This document shows, piece after piece, positions 1 through 8,362 of a stretch of 36,753 bases of DNA. This stretch comes from a virus. The first letter of the stretch is position 1, and every line of letters starts with the position of its first letter. Made by a program: the position numbers and the translations under genes. The DNA lies in the IMG/VR virus record IMGVR_UViG_3300044699_000156, positions 1 through 36,753 of that record, one strand, 5' to 3'. The notes beneath the pieces are model-generated. The model did no database searches. It worked only from the letters and a program-made list of their open reading frames with translations, and was not told the origin of the DNA.

Positions 1-12
1 ACAAGGGGGAAG

Positions 13-446
13 TTATTTATGATCGCCAGGTTTGTTGAGTTTTTTAGCTTGAGCCCAAAGGTCTTGTCGAATGGCCAACGTTTCATCGGAAACATGCCAT
101 CCGGTTTTTCCTACGGTTTCTCTAAACTTAAAAGCAATATCAACAATTGGCTTCTTAATGATGAGATATGGATAAGCAGCAGTAAGAATATCGAACAGCT
201 TTGTTCCAAAGACAACGTATTTGTAACATTGCTTATGCCCTTCAATTTTTTTGTTAATAGTAAGATTGCCCTTGAAATGATGAATAAGCCAATCAATTAC
301 TTGAAGTTTGTATTAACGACTACAAGCCGCAATGTGTAATAATCTTTCAAACGATTAGTACCATTGGCTTTTTGTTTTTCAATACTAAGATGACCCTCTC
401 CATCAAACAAGCCGGCAAAATATGCAAGCGTTTCGACATTCCACAT
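13..446 (-). CDS. LAGLIDADG homing endonuclease, antisense in intron A (one frameshift)
   Basis: Read on the minus strand from ATG 446 (preceded by an AAGGA ribosome site) the product begins MWNVETLAYFAGLFDGEGHL, a textbook single LAGLIDADG motif (LAYFAGLFDGEG, residues 7-18). After about 50 codons the frame must shift by one base near 295 to continue through DWLIHHFKGN and WHVSDETLAIRQDLWAQAKK to a stop at 13-15. Restoring one missing base gives 144 residues, the size of a single-motif, homodimeric enzyme. Such enzymes cut intronless alleles and drive intron homing. The gene lies in the P6 loop of a group I intron but opposite to the intron and capsid gene, so it cannot be translated from the late capsid transcript. 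The frameshift is probably a sequencing error, given many like it in the window; true decay is possible. Confidence 0.85.
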
Positions 447-481
447 GTTTATCCTTTATCATTAACTAGTTTATGGTCACC

Positions 482-490
482 AGTATACCA
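482..490 (-). promoter_or_regulatory. Extended -10 promoter for the antisense endonuclease
   Basis: On the minus strand the sequence TGGTATACT (TG-n plus -10 TATACT) lies about 36 bases upstream of the ATG at 446. No good -35 is visible. It sits inside a perfect 8-bp hairpin (TTTATGGT with ACCATAAA, plus-strand 471-495) that in the intron RNA would be part of the P6 extension. Position and motif fit; activity is inferred. Confidence 0.4.
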
Positions 491-647
491 TAAATTGATT
501 ATAAATAATACCCTGAACGACTTAAGCGGATGGATACCCTCTTGGGTAAAGCGAAAGTCTTATCTCCAGAGGAAACCTGGAGAGGAAAGATCGAAGTGTC
601 TTTCCCGCCAAGTAGTAAATAACTTGGTCATAAAAAGTAAAAGAATG

Positions 648-1758
648 TTATATGTGGCAATAAACCAACAAGTAACTTTGCAAAATCAGGACCCTAGAAT
701 GTATGGGGTCTTTAAACCTTCTCTGATTGACTTGGAAGCCTAAGGCATATGCTATGGCGACAGGGGGCAAGGCGCAAGCCAGCCTGAGAGACTGAGTGAG
801 AGGGACTCGAAAGAGTATGCGACAGTCCGAACGAGAGCAACGAAAGGCTCTGAGATAAGCAGAAATGACTTATCCCCTTTTTAGGGTAACAAAATGGTAC
901 TGAACGAAACTGCAGAATTGCTTGGATTATCACTGAGGATAGAACGATTGTCCTCATTAAATCTTTCCTGATTGACTTGGAAGCCTAAGGTAAAAACTAT
1001 GGCGACAGGGCGGAACTCGCAAGAGACCGTGAGAGACTGAGTGGAAAGACCCTATTTAGGGATGCGACAGTACCGAACTCCAGAGGAAACCTGGAGAGGT
1101 GACAGAAATGATCACCCGCTCCGCCATAGCTCTTTGAGCGACGGCGAGTTAACAAGTAACAGAATGGACCGAAGACCAAATAACCAAGGACATGTTGGCA
1201 GCCACAGCTACCCAATATGACTGCACAGGGGGTGCCAATGGAGACTTGCCAAGTAACGTTACCTTGTCTGACTTTGATACAGTAACCTCTGCGTTACTTA
1301 CAAACGATGCTTGGATGATTTTGGACAGTATCGGAGCTGAGGATAAATTTGGGACCGGTCCAACTAGAGATGCGTATCTCGCTTTGGGTCATACCAATTT
1401 GTCACGTAACCTCAATAACCTTAATGGGTTTATCTCCAAGTGGAACTACCCAAATCAAAACGCAACACTCAGATCTGAGTGGGGTGCTGTAAACAATATC
1501 CGTGTGATGTTGTCATCGGTTGGACAAGTTCAGCCATTGGCATCAGCACTTGGTAATGATGTGTACAGCTTCTTTGTACAGGGTATGGAAGCATTGGCAT
1601 GTGTTGAGCAAGATAACTACTCAGCACGTTTCTTGTACAGACCACCAGTGTATTCAGATCCTCTTTTCCAAAATGTAACTCTTGGCTACGTTTTTGCTGA
1701 AGTGCCTCGAATTTTGAATGATCTTTGGATCACTAACATGCGTTGCACAATATTTTAA
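648..1758 (+). CDS. Major capsid protein, N4-gp56-like, 3' exons split by two introns
   Basis: Head shell protein. Exons are 648-695, 897-940 and 1167-1758; joined they total 684 nt, exactly 228 codons including the stop, and open throughout. The joined reading gives LYVAINQQVTLQNQDP, then VLNETAELLGLSLR, then a methionine formed across the splice site, then TEDQITKDMLAATATQYDC and so on to LWITNMRCTIF. This is the middle and end of the N4-gp56-type capsid family: the stretch DPVLNETAELLGLSLR..TEDQ..DMLA followed by a CTGGANGD loop is typical as I remember it. The ATG at 1192 is internal, not the start. The N-terminal part lies upstream of the window behind intron A. The next gene follows after 10 nt with a GGAG ribosome site, as in a late operon. 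Confidence 0.85.
696..896 (+). ncRNA. Group I intron B (201 nt) in the major capsid gene
   Basis: Minimal group I intron without an open reading frame. P1: exon GACCCU (690-695) pairs with GGGGUC (705-710), leaving the conserved U-G wobble at the 5' splice site. P3: CCUUCUC 717-723 with GAGAGGG 798-804. P7: GACUG 790-794 with CAGUC 823-827. P8: ACUC 805-808, loop GAAA, GAGU 813-816. P5 holds the classical 11-nt tetraloop receptor (CCUAAG 740-745 and UAUGG 753-757), and the P9 hairpin at about 833-852 ends in GAAA, so the L9-P5 docking contact is present. The 3' end at G896 is set by the reading frame of the exons and by the AAUG/G junction shared with intron C. A 23-nt core block (723-745) is identical to intron C (968-990). 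Confidence 0.9.
941..1166 (+). ncRNA. Group I intron C (226 nt) in the major capsid gene
   Basis: Minimal group I intron without an open reading frame. P1: exon UGAGGAU (934-940) pairs perfectly with GUCCUCA (950-956), with U-G at the splice site. P3: UCUUUCC 962-968 with GGAAAGA 1043-1049, 7 bp. P7: ACUG 1036-1039 with CAGU 1068-1071. P8: CCCUAUUUAGGG 1050-1061. The 11-nt receptor (CCUAAG/UAUGG) is near 985-1002, and P9 (1078-1096) is capped by GAAA. Another P9-type hairpin, GGUGA with UCACC, covers about 1098-1116. Starting with AGAA and ending in AAUG before an exon G, it has the same borders as intron B. It splits a codon after its second base. Confidence 0.9.
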
Positions 1759-1768
1759 GGAGTAGCAC

Positions 1769-2810
1769 ATGAGCGTAGTATTTTCAGGTAATTACTCAGG
1801 AACAGTTCGTATCCACAGGTGCAGATGTCTTTATTCCTCTGCCTTCTGGTGTCGATTTTATAAGAGTACAAAACAGAACAGTTTCATATGCTGCTGGTGG
1901 TGCCGGTGGCGCAGGTGCAGAATTCTTCTGGACCCGTGACATGACCGCAGGCCGTGGTACGATTTATACCAAGCTTGCAACCGGTATGCTTCCAGCAGAA
2001 ATCGCAGCAGGTCAAGGGTTCTTCTACGTTGATACGTCCAACATCGCTGTTGGTCCATCCGTAGGGATTGTATCCATTGATAACAGCACTCCACCTGTTG
2101 TTGAAACAGCAAGTTCAGCAGGCCTTATTGCCAACTCAAGCATCGTTCGTATTTATAATACAGCTGGTGCTTTACAGTTTGGTGGTATGGAGTTTACTGT
2201 TGGCGCTATTGCTGATGCTACTCACTTTGAGTTGGCATTTGCACCAACCATCATTGCAGCTGCTGGTCCAGGTACATACCGTATCGTAGCAGCAACTCCA
2301 TTTACATATTGGTACCCATCTTTACGTTACATCAGTGGTATTACTCGTTCTACGGGTTCTGGTGATGCTAATGCACAGATTGGTTTAACCGTTGTAACGA
2401 TGTCGGTAACACATCCGTACACCGTTGGACAAAAAGTACGTCTTAAAATACCAACTGTAACCGCTGTTGCATTTGGTACAACAGAACTGAACAATGTTGA
2501 AGCAACCATCGTAGCTATTGGTGATGCAGATCTTAACGGATTTACCAACACCATTACGCTTGATGTTGATTCATCTGCTATGACAGCGTTTGCATATCCA
2601 TTAACGGCAGACCCAGCGTTTACACCAGCGCAGGTCATTCCTATTGGTGAGCAAACCTCAGTAGCATTAAACCTTGGTCAGAACATTCTGGGCGATTCAA
2701 CAGAAAACAGAGCAAAGATCGGTCTCTTGCTTAAGGGCGGAGCAACTGGTCCTGCTGGTGTTGATGCAGACGTTGTTGATTGGCAAGCATATAAGTCATT
2801 CAATAGATAA
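1769..2810 (+). CDS. Structural protein downstream of the capsid gene (one frameshift)
   Basis: Starts at ATG 1769 (GGAG ribosome site just after the capsid stop) as MSVVFSGNYSG. One extra base near 1800 breaks the frame, after which QFVSTGADVFIPLPSGVDF leads into an open frame to 2810, about 346 residues in all. Not a family I can name. The C-terminal third (from about residue 205) has a beta-rich module with the pattern VTHPYTVGQKVRLKIP .. VDSSAMTAFAYP .. AQVIPIGE, which reappears in the protein at 3417-3797; it resembles the FCCH-type beta-barrel modules common in phage tail proteins. Position after the capsid gene suggests a virion protein, perhaps decoration or neck. The frameshift is most likely a sequencing error. 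Confidence 0.7.
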
Positions 2811-2825
2811 TATCATTATCATGCT

Positions 2826-2852
2826 CTTGGGGGGCGTAAAAACCCCCTCAAG
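2826..2852 (+). other. Intergenic GC-rich hairpin before the gene at 2871
   Basis: CTTGG and GGGGG pair with CCCCC, T and CAAG around the loop CGTAAAAA, a stem of about 10 bp. No U-run follows, so it is more likely an RNA processing or stability element between late genes than a terminator. It ends 19 nt before the ATG at 2871. Confidence 0.5.
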
Positions 2853-2870
2853 TTAGAGGGAGAAAAACAC

Positions 2871-3407
2871 ATGAGCAAAGTTGAAAATACACCAGTAGAA
2901 GCACCTAAAGTGGTTGCACCAGCTATCCACGAAAAAGCACATCTCATGAGAGATCTACGCATTGAAGAGATCAAAGCGCTCACTAAAGAAGATCAAAAAG
3001 AGTACATACGCCTTAATACTCCCCGTTGGAGAGAAAAGGCGATGACTGAAGTATCGGGTGTTTTTAAGAACCTGGAGAACCGAGGTGGCTCAGTAACCTT
3101 TAACTTTCCTGTCTTTCCTGGAGAAGATTTCAAGACATGGGAATTCCGGGATGGCCAGCATTATCGTATACCTTACAGCGTTGCTGTTCACCTTAATGAT
3201 GACTGCTATTATAAAGAATACCAAGAAGTTAAGGGTGAGTTTGGTCAAGAGAAAGTCCACAACGCACTCCATAATGGACGCCCTAAATCGGCTAATATGC
3301 AGATGATGAACAAAGTCTATCGCTATGCATTCCACTCACTTGAGTTCAGTCGTGATGATTTGAGTATTACACGTAGTAGTATTGCTATTCCCGTAGTATC
3401 ACCATAA
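2871..3407 (+). CDS. Hypothetical virion-operon protein, 178 aa
   Basis: Unrecognised. It starts after an AGAGGGAGAAA ribosome site. The first half is charged and probably helical (EKAHLMRDLRIEEIKALTKE), with a mixed second half containing FRDGQHYRIPYSVAVHLNDD and HNGRPKSANMQMMNKVYRYA. No membrane segment or signal peptide. It lies between two genes for proteins sharing a beta-module and just before the adaptor gene, so a head or neck role is likely by position only. Confidence 0.75.
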   Translation: MSKVENTPVEAPKVVAPAIHEKAHLMRDLRIEEIKALTKEDQKEYIRLNTPRWREKAMTEVSGVFKNLENRGGSVTFNFPVFPGEDFKTWEFRDGQHYRIPYSVAVHLNDDCYYKEYQEVKGEFGQEKVHNALHNGRPKSANMQMMNKVYRYAFHSLEFSRDDLSITRSSIAIPVVSP

Positions 3408-3416
3408 AGGTATATC

Positions 3417-3797
3417 ATGTCAGAACAGGCCATACTTAACCCCTCTTTTCAGCCCGCTATGCGTACCATAACATCAATAACCAATGATACAGCCGCAACC
3501 ATTACTACATCGTTCCGCCATCAGTACATATCGGGTATGATAGTACGCGTCATAGTACCCTTTGGTTTTGGTATGACTCAGATCAATCAGCAGCAAGGAG
3601 AGATTACCGTTGGACCCGATCCTAGTAGTTTCACTATTGATATTGATTCGACAAATTATGATGCGTTTGTGGTGCCACCGGATGTCGAGCTACCAGATGG
3701 AACGTTTACTCAAACGCAATATGCCCAGGTAGTTCCCGTTGGAGAAATCAATGCTATATTGACGGCAGCCACACGCAACGTTTTGCCAATAGTTTAG
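3417..3797 (+). CDS. Small beta-rich structural protein, FCCH-like module, 126 aa
   Basis: Nearly the whole protein is one beta-module: an N-terminal strand region, then HQYISGMIVRVIVPFGFG, FTIDIDSTNYDAFVVP, and YAQVVPVGEINAIL. The same order of motifs occurs in the C-terminal third of the protein at 1769-2810 (HPYTVGQKVRLKIP, LDVDSSAMTAFAYP, AQVIPIGE). Family knowledge: such modules are seen in phage neck and tail proteins. Starts 9 nt after the previous stop with an AAGG ribosome site. A virion role is inferred. Confidence 0.75.
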   Translation: MSEQAILNPSFQPAMRTITSITNDTAATITTSFRHQYISGMIVRVIVPFGFGMTQINQQQGEITVGPDPSSFTIDIDSTNYDAFVVPPDVELPDGTFTQTQYAQVVPVGEINAILTAATRNVLPIV

Positions 3798-3824
3798 CGC
3801 TCTAAAAAGGAGCCGGGAGATAGT

Positions 3825-4841
3825 ATGGCCGATTCGACCTTAGCAGCTATTCAGAAAAAAGTGAGACGTATCACACGAACGCCATCACCGTCTCAACTTT
3901 CTGATGCTGAACTCAATGAATACATTAATACGTTTATACTTTATGATCTTCCTGAGAATGTACGTCTATTCTCATTACGATCAACGTTTACCTTCTATAC
4001 ACAGCCCAATGTAGACGTATATGCATCATCAACTAATCCACTTGATGCACTCTATAACTTCCAAAACAAATATATCGCTGTCCATCAGCCGTTCTATATT
4101 GCTGGAGTACCTGCATTTTTTACACAATACCGTGATCTGTTCTTTGGTTCGTGGCCCATGACTGCTACCATCGCTGATACAGCGCTGAGAGGCGATGGCG
4201 TAACAACGACCTTTACAGGAACGATAACAGCCCATCCCATGTTACAAAACAATGTTATCTTTACTGCCGTTAATGGTAATGGTGTATCCATGGTTATAAT
4301 CGACTATCCAACACCCACTGACAATATTATAGGTGCTCTTGGTCAACCTAATGTCCCACAAACTGTTCCATCACCATTTGGGCAGATAAACTATATCACC
4401 GGAGTCTTTACGGTTACGTTCCCCAACCCACCAGCCATAGGCGCTATCATAACCAGCGAAGTAGTAGCCTATCAGCCGGGTAAACCCATCGCCGTACTGT
4501 ACTATGACAATAAGTTCACGATCAGACCTGTTCCCGATAAATCATATGCAGTGCAATGTGAAGTAGACATAAGACCAACCGAACTGTTAAATACAGCCGA
4601 AGGTCCCGTCATTGAACAATACTGGCAATATATAGCGATGGGCGCGAGCAAGAAGATCTTTGAAGATCGTATGGATCTGGATAGTGTTGCTCAACTGATG
4701 CCTATGTACAAAGAGCAAGAGAACCTGGTTCTGCGCGTAACGCTTACACAATACGCTAATGAACGTACGCAAACTATCTACACGACAGGAAAAGGGTTTT
4801 ATGGTTTTGGTGGCGGATGGGGCTCTGGTTGGCCTTATTGA
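3825..4841 (+). CDS. Head-tail adaptor (tail tubular protein A-like)
   Basis: 338 residues. The N-terminal part (KVRRITRTPSPSQLSDAELN, then FILYDLPENVRLF) and the helical C-terminal part (YWQYIAMGASKKIFEDRMDL) fit the dodecameric adaptor that joins the portal to the tail nozzle in short-tailed phages (T7 gp11 and P22 gp4 type). A beta-rich insertion of about 120 residues (100-240) separates them. It ends in a glycine- and aromatic-rich tail (GFYGFGGGWGSGWPY). Position ahead of the nozzle gene agrees. The fold is inferred from motif pattern and order, not from a search. Confidence 0.7.
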   Translation: MADSTLAAIQKKVRRITRTPSPSQLSDAELNEYINTFILYDLPENVRLFSLRSTFTFYTQPNVDVYASSTNPLDALYNFQNKYIAVHQPFYIAGVPAFFTQYRDLFFGSWPMTATIADTALRGDGVTTTFTGTITAHPMLQNNVIFTAVNGNGVSMVIIDYPTPTDNIIGALGQPNVPQTVPSPFGQINYITGVFTVTFPNPPAIGAIITSEVVAYQPGKPIAVLYYDNKFTIRPVPDKSYAVQCEVDIRPTELLNTAEGPVIEQYWQYIAMGASKKIFEDRMDLDSVAQLMPMYKEQENLVLRVTLTQYANERTQTIYTTGKGFYGFGGGWGSGWPY

Positions 4842-4880
4842 TCGGTAATTTGATGTTTTAATTCAATTAGGAGATAAAAA

Positions 4881-5495
4881 ATGGCTCTTACACAAGTTCC
4901 ACAAGCTAATCAAACGCTTAACCAAACCCAAGCACCGATATTGAATAACTTTGCGGTGATTGATGCTGGTTTTTCCAAGAACCATGTTGAGTTTAACAAT
5001 GGTGGTGCAACTGAAGGTATGCATAATGCAGTAAACTATGTAAATCAGAATCCCGGAGCTGTTTCACTCGCTACTGGTGCATTACAGTCAATGATATATG
5101 CAGGTTCTGGCGTACTATCTGGTGAATCATCTGCCTTGTTCATTAAAGGAGCAAACTCATTAGCTGCAACCGTAGGTGTAGAGTTTACTGCTGGATCACC
5201 TGCAAATCCTGGCTTTGCTATTATTCCACTCATATCAGCAACAACACCTAATGGGCTTGTTATAAAATGGTTTTCGTCAACGCTCGTAACAAACGTAAAT
5301 ACACCGGTTAATCTGAATAGCATAGGCCCGAATTATACAACATTGTTGAATGTTCAAGTGAGTGTAACAGGGGCAGCAGGTGATACTAACGGGATTTATA
5401 TTGTTTCAGCAGCACCTGCATCAGTTGTCTTATATCGTGCTAACAATGCCGCTGGTCCTGATAGAACGTTTTACCTGCTAACGATTGGGATTTAA
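4881..5495 (+). CDS. Fibre-like virion protein, 204 aa
   Basis: Starts after a strong AGGAGATAAAAA ribosome site. The N-terminus (VPQANQTLNQTQAPILNNF, then IDAGFSKNHVEFN) is a pattern I know from small phage tail or fibre proteins that begin by setting out sampling of a beta-structured domain. The rest is beta-rich, without cysteines, and ends in YRANNAAGPDRTFYLLTIGI, typical of a compact trimeric tip. No catalytic motif. It sits between adaptor and nozzle genes. Exact role unknown; attachment or tail-tip component is most likely. Confidence 0.65.
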   Translation: MALTQVPQANQTLNQTQAPILNNFAVIDAGFSKNHVEFNNGGATEGMHNAVNYVNQNPGAVSLATGALQSMIYAGSGVLSGESSALFIKGANSLAATVGVEFTAGSPANPGFAIIPLISATTPNGLVIKWFSSTLVTNVNTPVNLNSIGPNYTTLLNVQVSVTGAAGDTNGIYIVSAAPASVVLYRANNAAGPDRTFYLLTIGI

Positions 5496-5496
5496 C

Positions 5497-5583
5497 ATGG
5501 CAGATCGTTTTCTTATTGCACCATACGATAAAGATAATTACGCAGATCCTGGTATAATTATTAATTTAACCAAGGGGAGCGTA
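5497..5583 (+). other. Duplicated 5' end of the nozzle gene, left by HNH insertion
   Basis: ATG 5497 opens with MADRFLIAPYDKDNYADPG. The nozzle gene at 6123 opens with MASDRFFIGPYDKDSG. The two starts are homologous but diverged. The upstream copy lies directly before the HNH endonuclease and reads in frame into it, so it looks like the original nozzle start, displaced when the HNH gene together with a second, related nozzle start was inserted. It may be translated as an N-terminal extension of the HNH protein. Confidence 0.7.
5550..5558 (+). promoter_or_regulatory. Extended -10 promoter before the HNH gene
   Basis: TGGTATAAT at 5550-5558 is a perfect extended -10 element (TG-n-TATAAT), 26 nt before the HNH ATG. 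There is no clear -35. It would allow the endonuclease to be expressed independently of the late operon. Inferred from motif only. Confidence 0.45.
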
Positions 5584-6147
5584 ATGGCTAAGGTATACAA
5601 AGATAGAGTAGATACTATAGATATGATAGGAAAGCGATCTGGTAAATTATTGGTTATTAGTTTGCATAGAGATCATAACCAGAGAGGAGCTCAATGGTTA
5701 TGTAAATGCGATTGTGGAAATGAAACAATAGCTACTGGTCATTCATTGCGAAGAACTGGTTCAAAAGCTAGAAAATCATGTGGATGCTTAGCAGAAAAAA
5801 ATATAGAAGATACGGGAATTAATCGATTAATTAGTTATTACATGACGAAATGTAATAGTAAAAAAAGAGAATTTGGTTTAACGAGAAAGCAATTTATAAC
5901 CTTGATTAAAGGCAATTGCTTCTATTGTAATATTCCCCCATCTCAAGTTTTAAAAAGATTAAAAACCGACAAGATCCAAGTAGTTTATAATGGGATTGAT
6001 AGGCTTGATTCATCAATTGGGTATGTAAATGAGAATTGTGTTTCGGCTTGTAGGTATTGCAATCAGGCTAAATCGACATTGAGTATAGACCAATTTAAGG
6101 ATCATATTAAAAGGATATACCAATGGCTTCAGATAGATTCTTTATAG
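5584..6147 (+). CDS. HNH homing endonuclease, zinc-binding type
   Basis: 187 residues from ATG 5584 (AGGGGAG ribosome site). The N-terminal part holds a zinc-binding module of the kind common in phage HNH proteins (WLCKCDCGNETIATGHSLRR, then KSCGCL). The HNH part has CFYCNIPP, then NGIDRLDSSIGYVNENCVSA, then CRYCNQAKSTLS, giving two CxxC zinc pairs around the D/N-rich catalytic loop; the first HNH histidine is not obvious. Function: free-standing nicking or cutting enzyme that spreads its own gene between related phages. Its 3' end overlaps the start of the nozzle gene by 25 nt and supplies the AAGGATATACC ribosome site for it. An in-frame start at 5497 is an alternative. Confidence 0.85.
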   Translation: MAKVYKDRVDTIDMIGKRSGKLLVISLHRDHNQRGAQWLCKCDCGNETIATGHSLRRTGSKARKSCGCLAEKNIEDTGINRLISYYMTKCNSKKREFGLTRKQFITLIKGNCFYCNIPPSQVLKRLKTDKIQVVYNGIDRLDSSIGYVNENCVSACRYCNQAKSTLSIDQFKDHIKRIYQWLQIDSL

Positions 6148-8353
6148 GACCATATGATAAAGATAGTGGACTAACGAACAATGTTGTCCCATGGGCCATC
6201 CCGGATTCCGCGTTCAGTCAACTCTTTAACGCATATGTCTTTAGAGGAAGGGTAAGAAAACGATTTGGATCACGATGGATGGGACCAACACAGCTTAATA
6301 CACGGTTACGTATAGCATTGAGAACAGCAGGTGTTCTTGTTGTCACTGATGCTTTTGGTGATGCATCAGGAACAGTACCAGGAACCGTCTTTGAGCCAGG
6401 GCAGATGTTCTCAATCGGCACTACTCTTTATACGGTTGTTACTGTTGGTGTTGCCCAACCTATGCTGAAAACAGATGCAACCGTAACAGCAACTTTTAGC
6501 ACAACCAACGGAGCATATAACTTTGTTGGAGCCCCGGCATTAAGTCAGATCTATTTCTATCCAGCTCAGCCAGTTATGGGCTTATTGTCATACCAAGCTA
6601 ACACCGTAAACGATGAACCGGTTATTGCATTCGATACCCAGTTTGCCTATGAGTTTACCGCTGGTGCATGGCAACGCTTATATCTTGAGGTAGCTCCAGG
6701 AGATTCAGTATGGACTGGGAACGATCTTAACTTTTTCTGGTCAACAACATGGTTTGGTGCCAACGGTGCAACCAAAGTATTCTTTGTAACCAACAACAAC
6801 CCCAATGAACCAAATTTTATGAGAGCATTTGGGGCGGTTGCAAATACATGGCAATCATTCAGACCTCTTGTTGATGCCATCAACTATCTTAATGGTGCCC
6901 TTATCGTTCTATCGTTTAAGAACAGATTGATCTTTCTGAACACATGGGAAGGCGCAGCACAGCCGGGGGTAAACTATCAGAACAGATGCCGTTACTCACA
7001 AGTCGGATCACCATTTGATGCAGATGCATTCAGAGCAGATATCCCCGGTAAAGGTAACGCCATCGACGCATCAACCGCAGAAGCGATTGTCTCAGCAGAG
7101 TTTGTTAAAGACCGTCTCATCGTATTCTTTGAGTCATCTACATGGGAGCTGGTATACACCGGTAACCAAGCATATCCGTTTACATGGCAGCAGATCAATA
7201 CAGAGCTTGGCTGTGAATCAACGTTCTCCGTGGTACCGTTTGATAAGTTCTGCATCGGTGTGGGCAATGTGGGCATTCATAGCTGTAACGGGGCCAACGT
7301 GGACCGTATAGACCAAAAAATACCCATGGAAGTGTTTAATATACATAACACATCAGATGGTCCCATTACGGGTGTATGGCTGTACGCGACTATGAAGTTG
7401 AACAGATTTATTGGACATTCCCCGATGATACACGAACAGCCGATGTACCATATCCCAACCAAGTACTCGTCTTTGATTACACCAAAGGTAACTGGGCAAT
7501 CAACAATGATACAATAACCGTTTTTGGATACTTCTATCCACCAACAGGAGTATTATGGAGCTCAACCACGGTATCATGGTCAGATGACGACGTATGGGGT
7601 AGTGGCACATTGGGTCCACAAAACAGAACCGTCATAGCAGGTAACCAACAAGGATATGTATTTTTAATACAACCCGATGAAACAACCAACGCTTCAGTGT
7701 TACAGATCTCTAACATGACCATAAGCCCAGGATTTGTGCAGATCTTTTGTATCAACCATAATCTTGACGCAGGTGAGTACATTTATATCACCGGCATAGT
7801 AGATGATGGGGAGATCTGGAACGTTGCTTAATGGAACGGTACAGAAGGTATCGCTTATCGCGACGGTTAACTTGTTTTACATCAGCTATGATACCTCAGC
7901 GATGCCTGGTCAGTATCAAGGTGGTGGTACGATGGCACGAGTCAGCAACATCGATATCATGACCAAAGAGTATAACTTCTATGTTGACCAAGGCCGTAAT
8001 GCCTATGTATCAAAAGTTGATTTCCAGATAGATAGAACAGCAGCAGGTCAGATACAAGTAGATTTCCTGGTATCAACCAACTTGGAGAGTATGAACGATG
8101 AGAGTGGACCTCTGGGTACACAGTCTCTTTTGGGAACGGGAACATTAGATACCTTTGCGTATCCAACGTTCCCTTTGAAGCATCAGCTACACGCTTATGG
8201 CATCCTGTATATCTTCAAGCAGATGGAGAGTTTATACAGCTCCACATATTCTTGAACGATACACAGATGCGTTCGATACCCATTATGAACGCTGATTTTA
8301 CCATTCACTCGCTAATCGTGTACGCAACCCCTAGCTCATCCCGCATGCAATAA
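6123..8353 (+). CDS. Tail nozzle / tail tubular protein B-like (three frameshifts)
   Basis: About 743 residues once three single-base errors are bridged: near 7375 (to AVRDYEVEQIYWTFPDDT), near 7830 (to LNGTVQKVSLIATVNLFYI) and near 8180 (to FEASATRLWHPVYLQADGEF), stop at 8351-8353. The start MASDRFFIGPYDKD and FRGRVRKRFGSRW, then SFKNRLIFLNTWEG and KDRLIVFFESSTWELVYTG, fit the beta-propeller nozzle that forms the end of the short tail (T7 gp12 and P22 gp10 type). Its place after the adaptor and the length agree. The reading is continuous at protein level on both sides of each break, so the gene is most likely intact in the phage. Confidence 0.75.
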
Positions 8354-8362
8354 GGAGATACA

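Larger units (their letters stand above)
1..647 (+). ncRNA. Group I intron A (3' part) in the major capsid gene
   Basis: Self-splicing group I intron, 5' end outside the window. Visible core elements: the start of P6 at about 5-10 (AGGG) pairing with CCCU at 511-514; P7 GACUU 519-523 with AAGUC 555-559; P8 UACCC 535-539, loop UCUU, GGGUA 544-548; a P9 hairpin at 564-582 capped by a GAAA tetraloop; and a P9-type hairpin at about 584-606. The 3' end is placed after G647 because the sequence before it (GUAAAAGAAUG) matches the ends of introns B and C, and because the exon from 648 then reads in frame into the next exon. Twenty-two nucleotides of the P9 region (564-585) are identical to intron C. 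The P6 loop is expanded by an antisense endonuclease gene. P1, P3 (5' strand) and P4/P5 are not in view, so splicing competence cannot be judged. Confidence 0.8.

Noticed and set aside
19-743. Plus-strand open frames at 19-339 and 372-743
   Set aside because: The first is the complement of the LAGLIDADG gene, and the second runs through intron core structures and out of exon frame.
712-1215. Minus-strand frames of 72-81 aa over introns B and C
   Set aside because: They coincide with highly structured intron RNA, lack ribosome sites and share no protein-like pattern.
1192-1758. ATG 1192 as start of an intact 188-aa capsid-like protein
   Set aside because: There is no ribosome site, the frame continues upstream to the intron C border, and joining exons gives a better family match.
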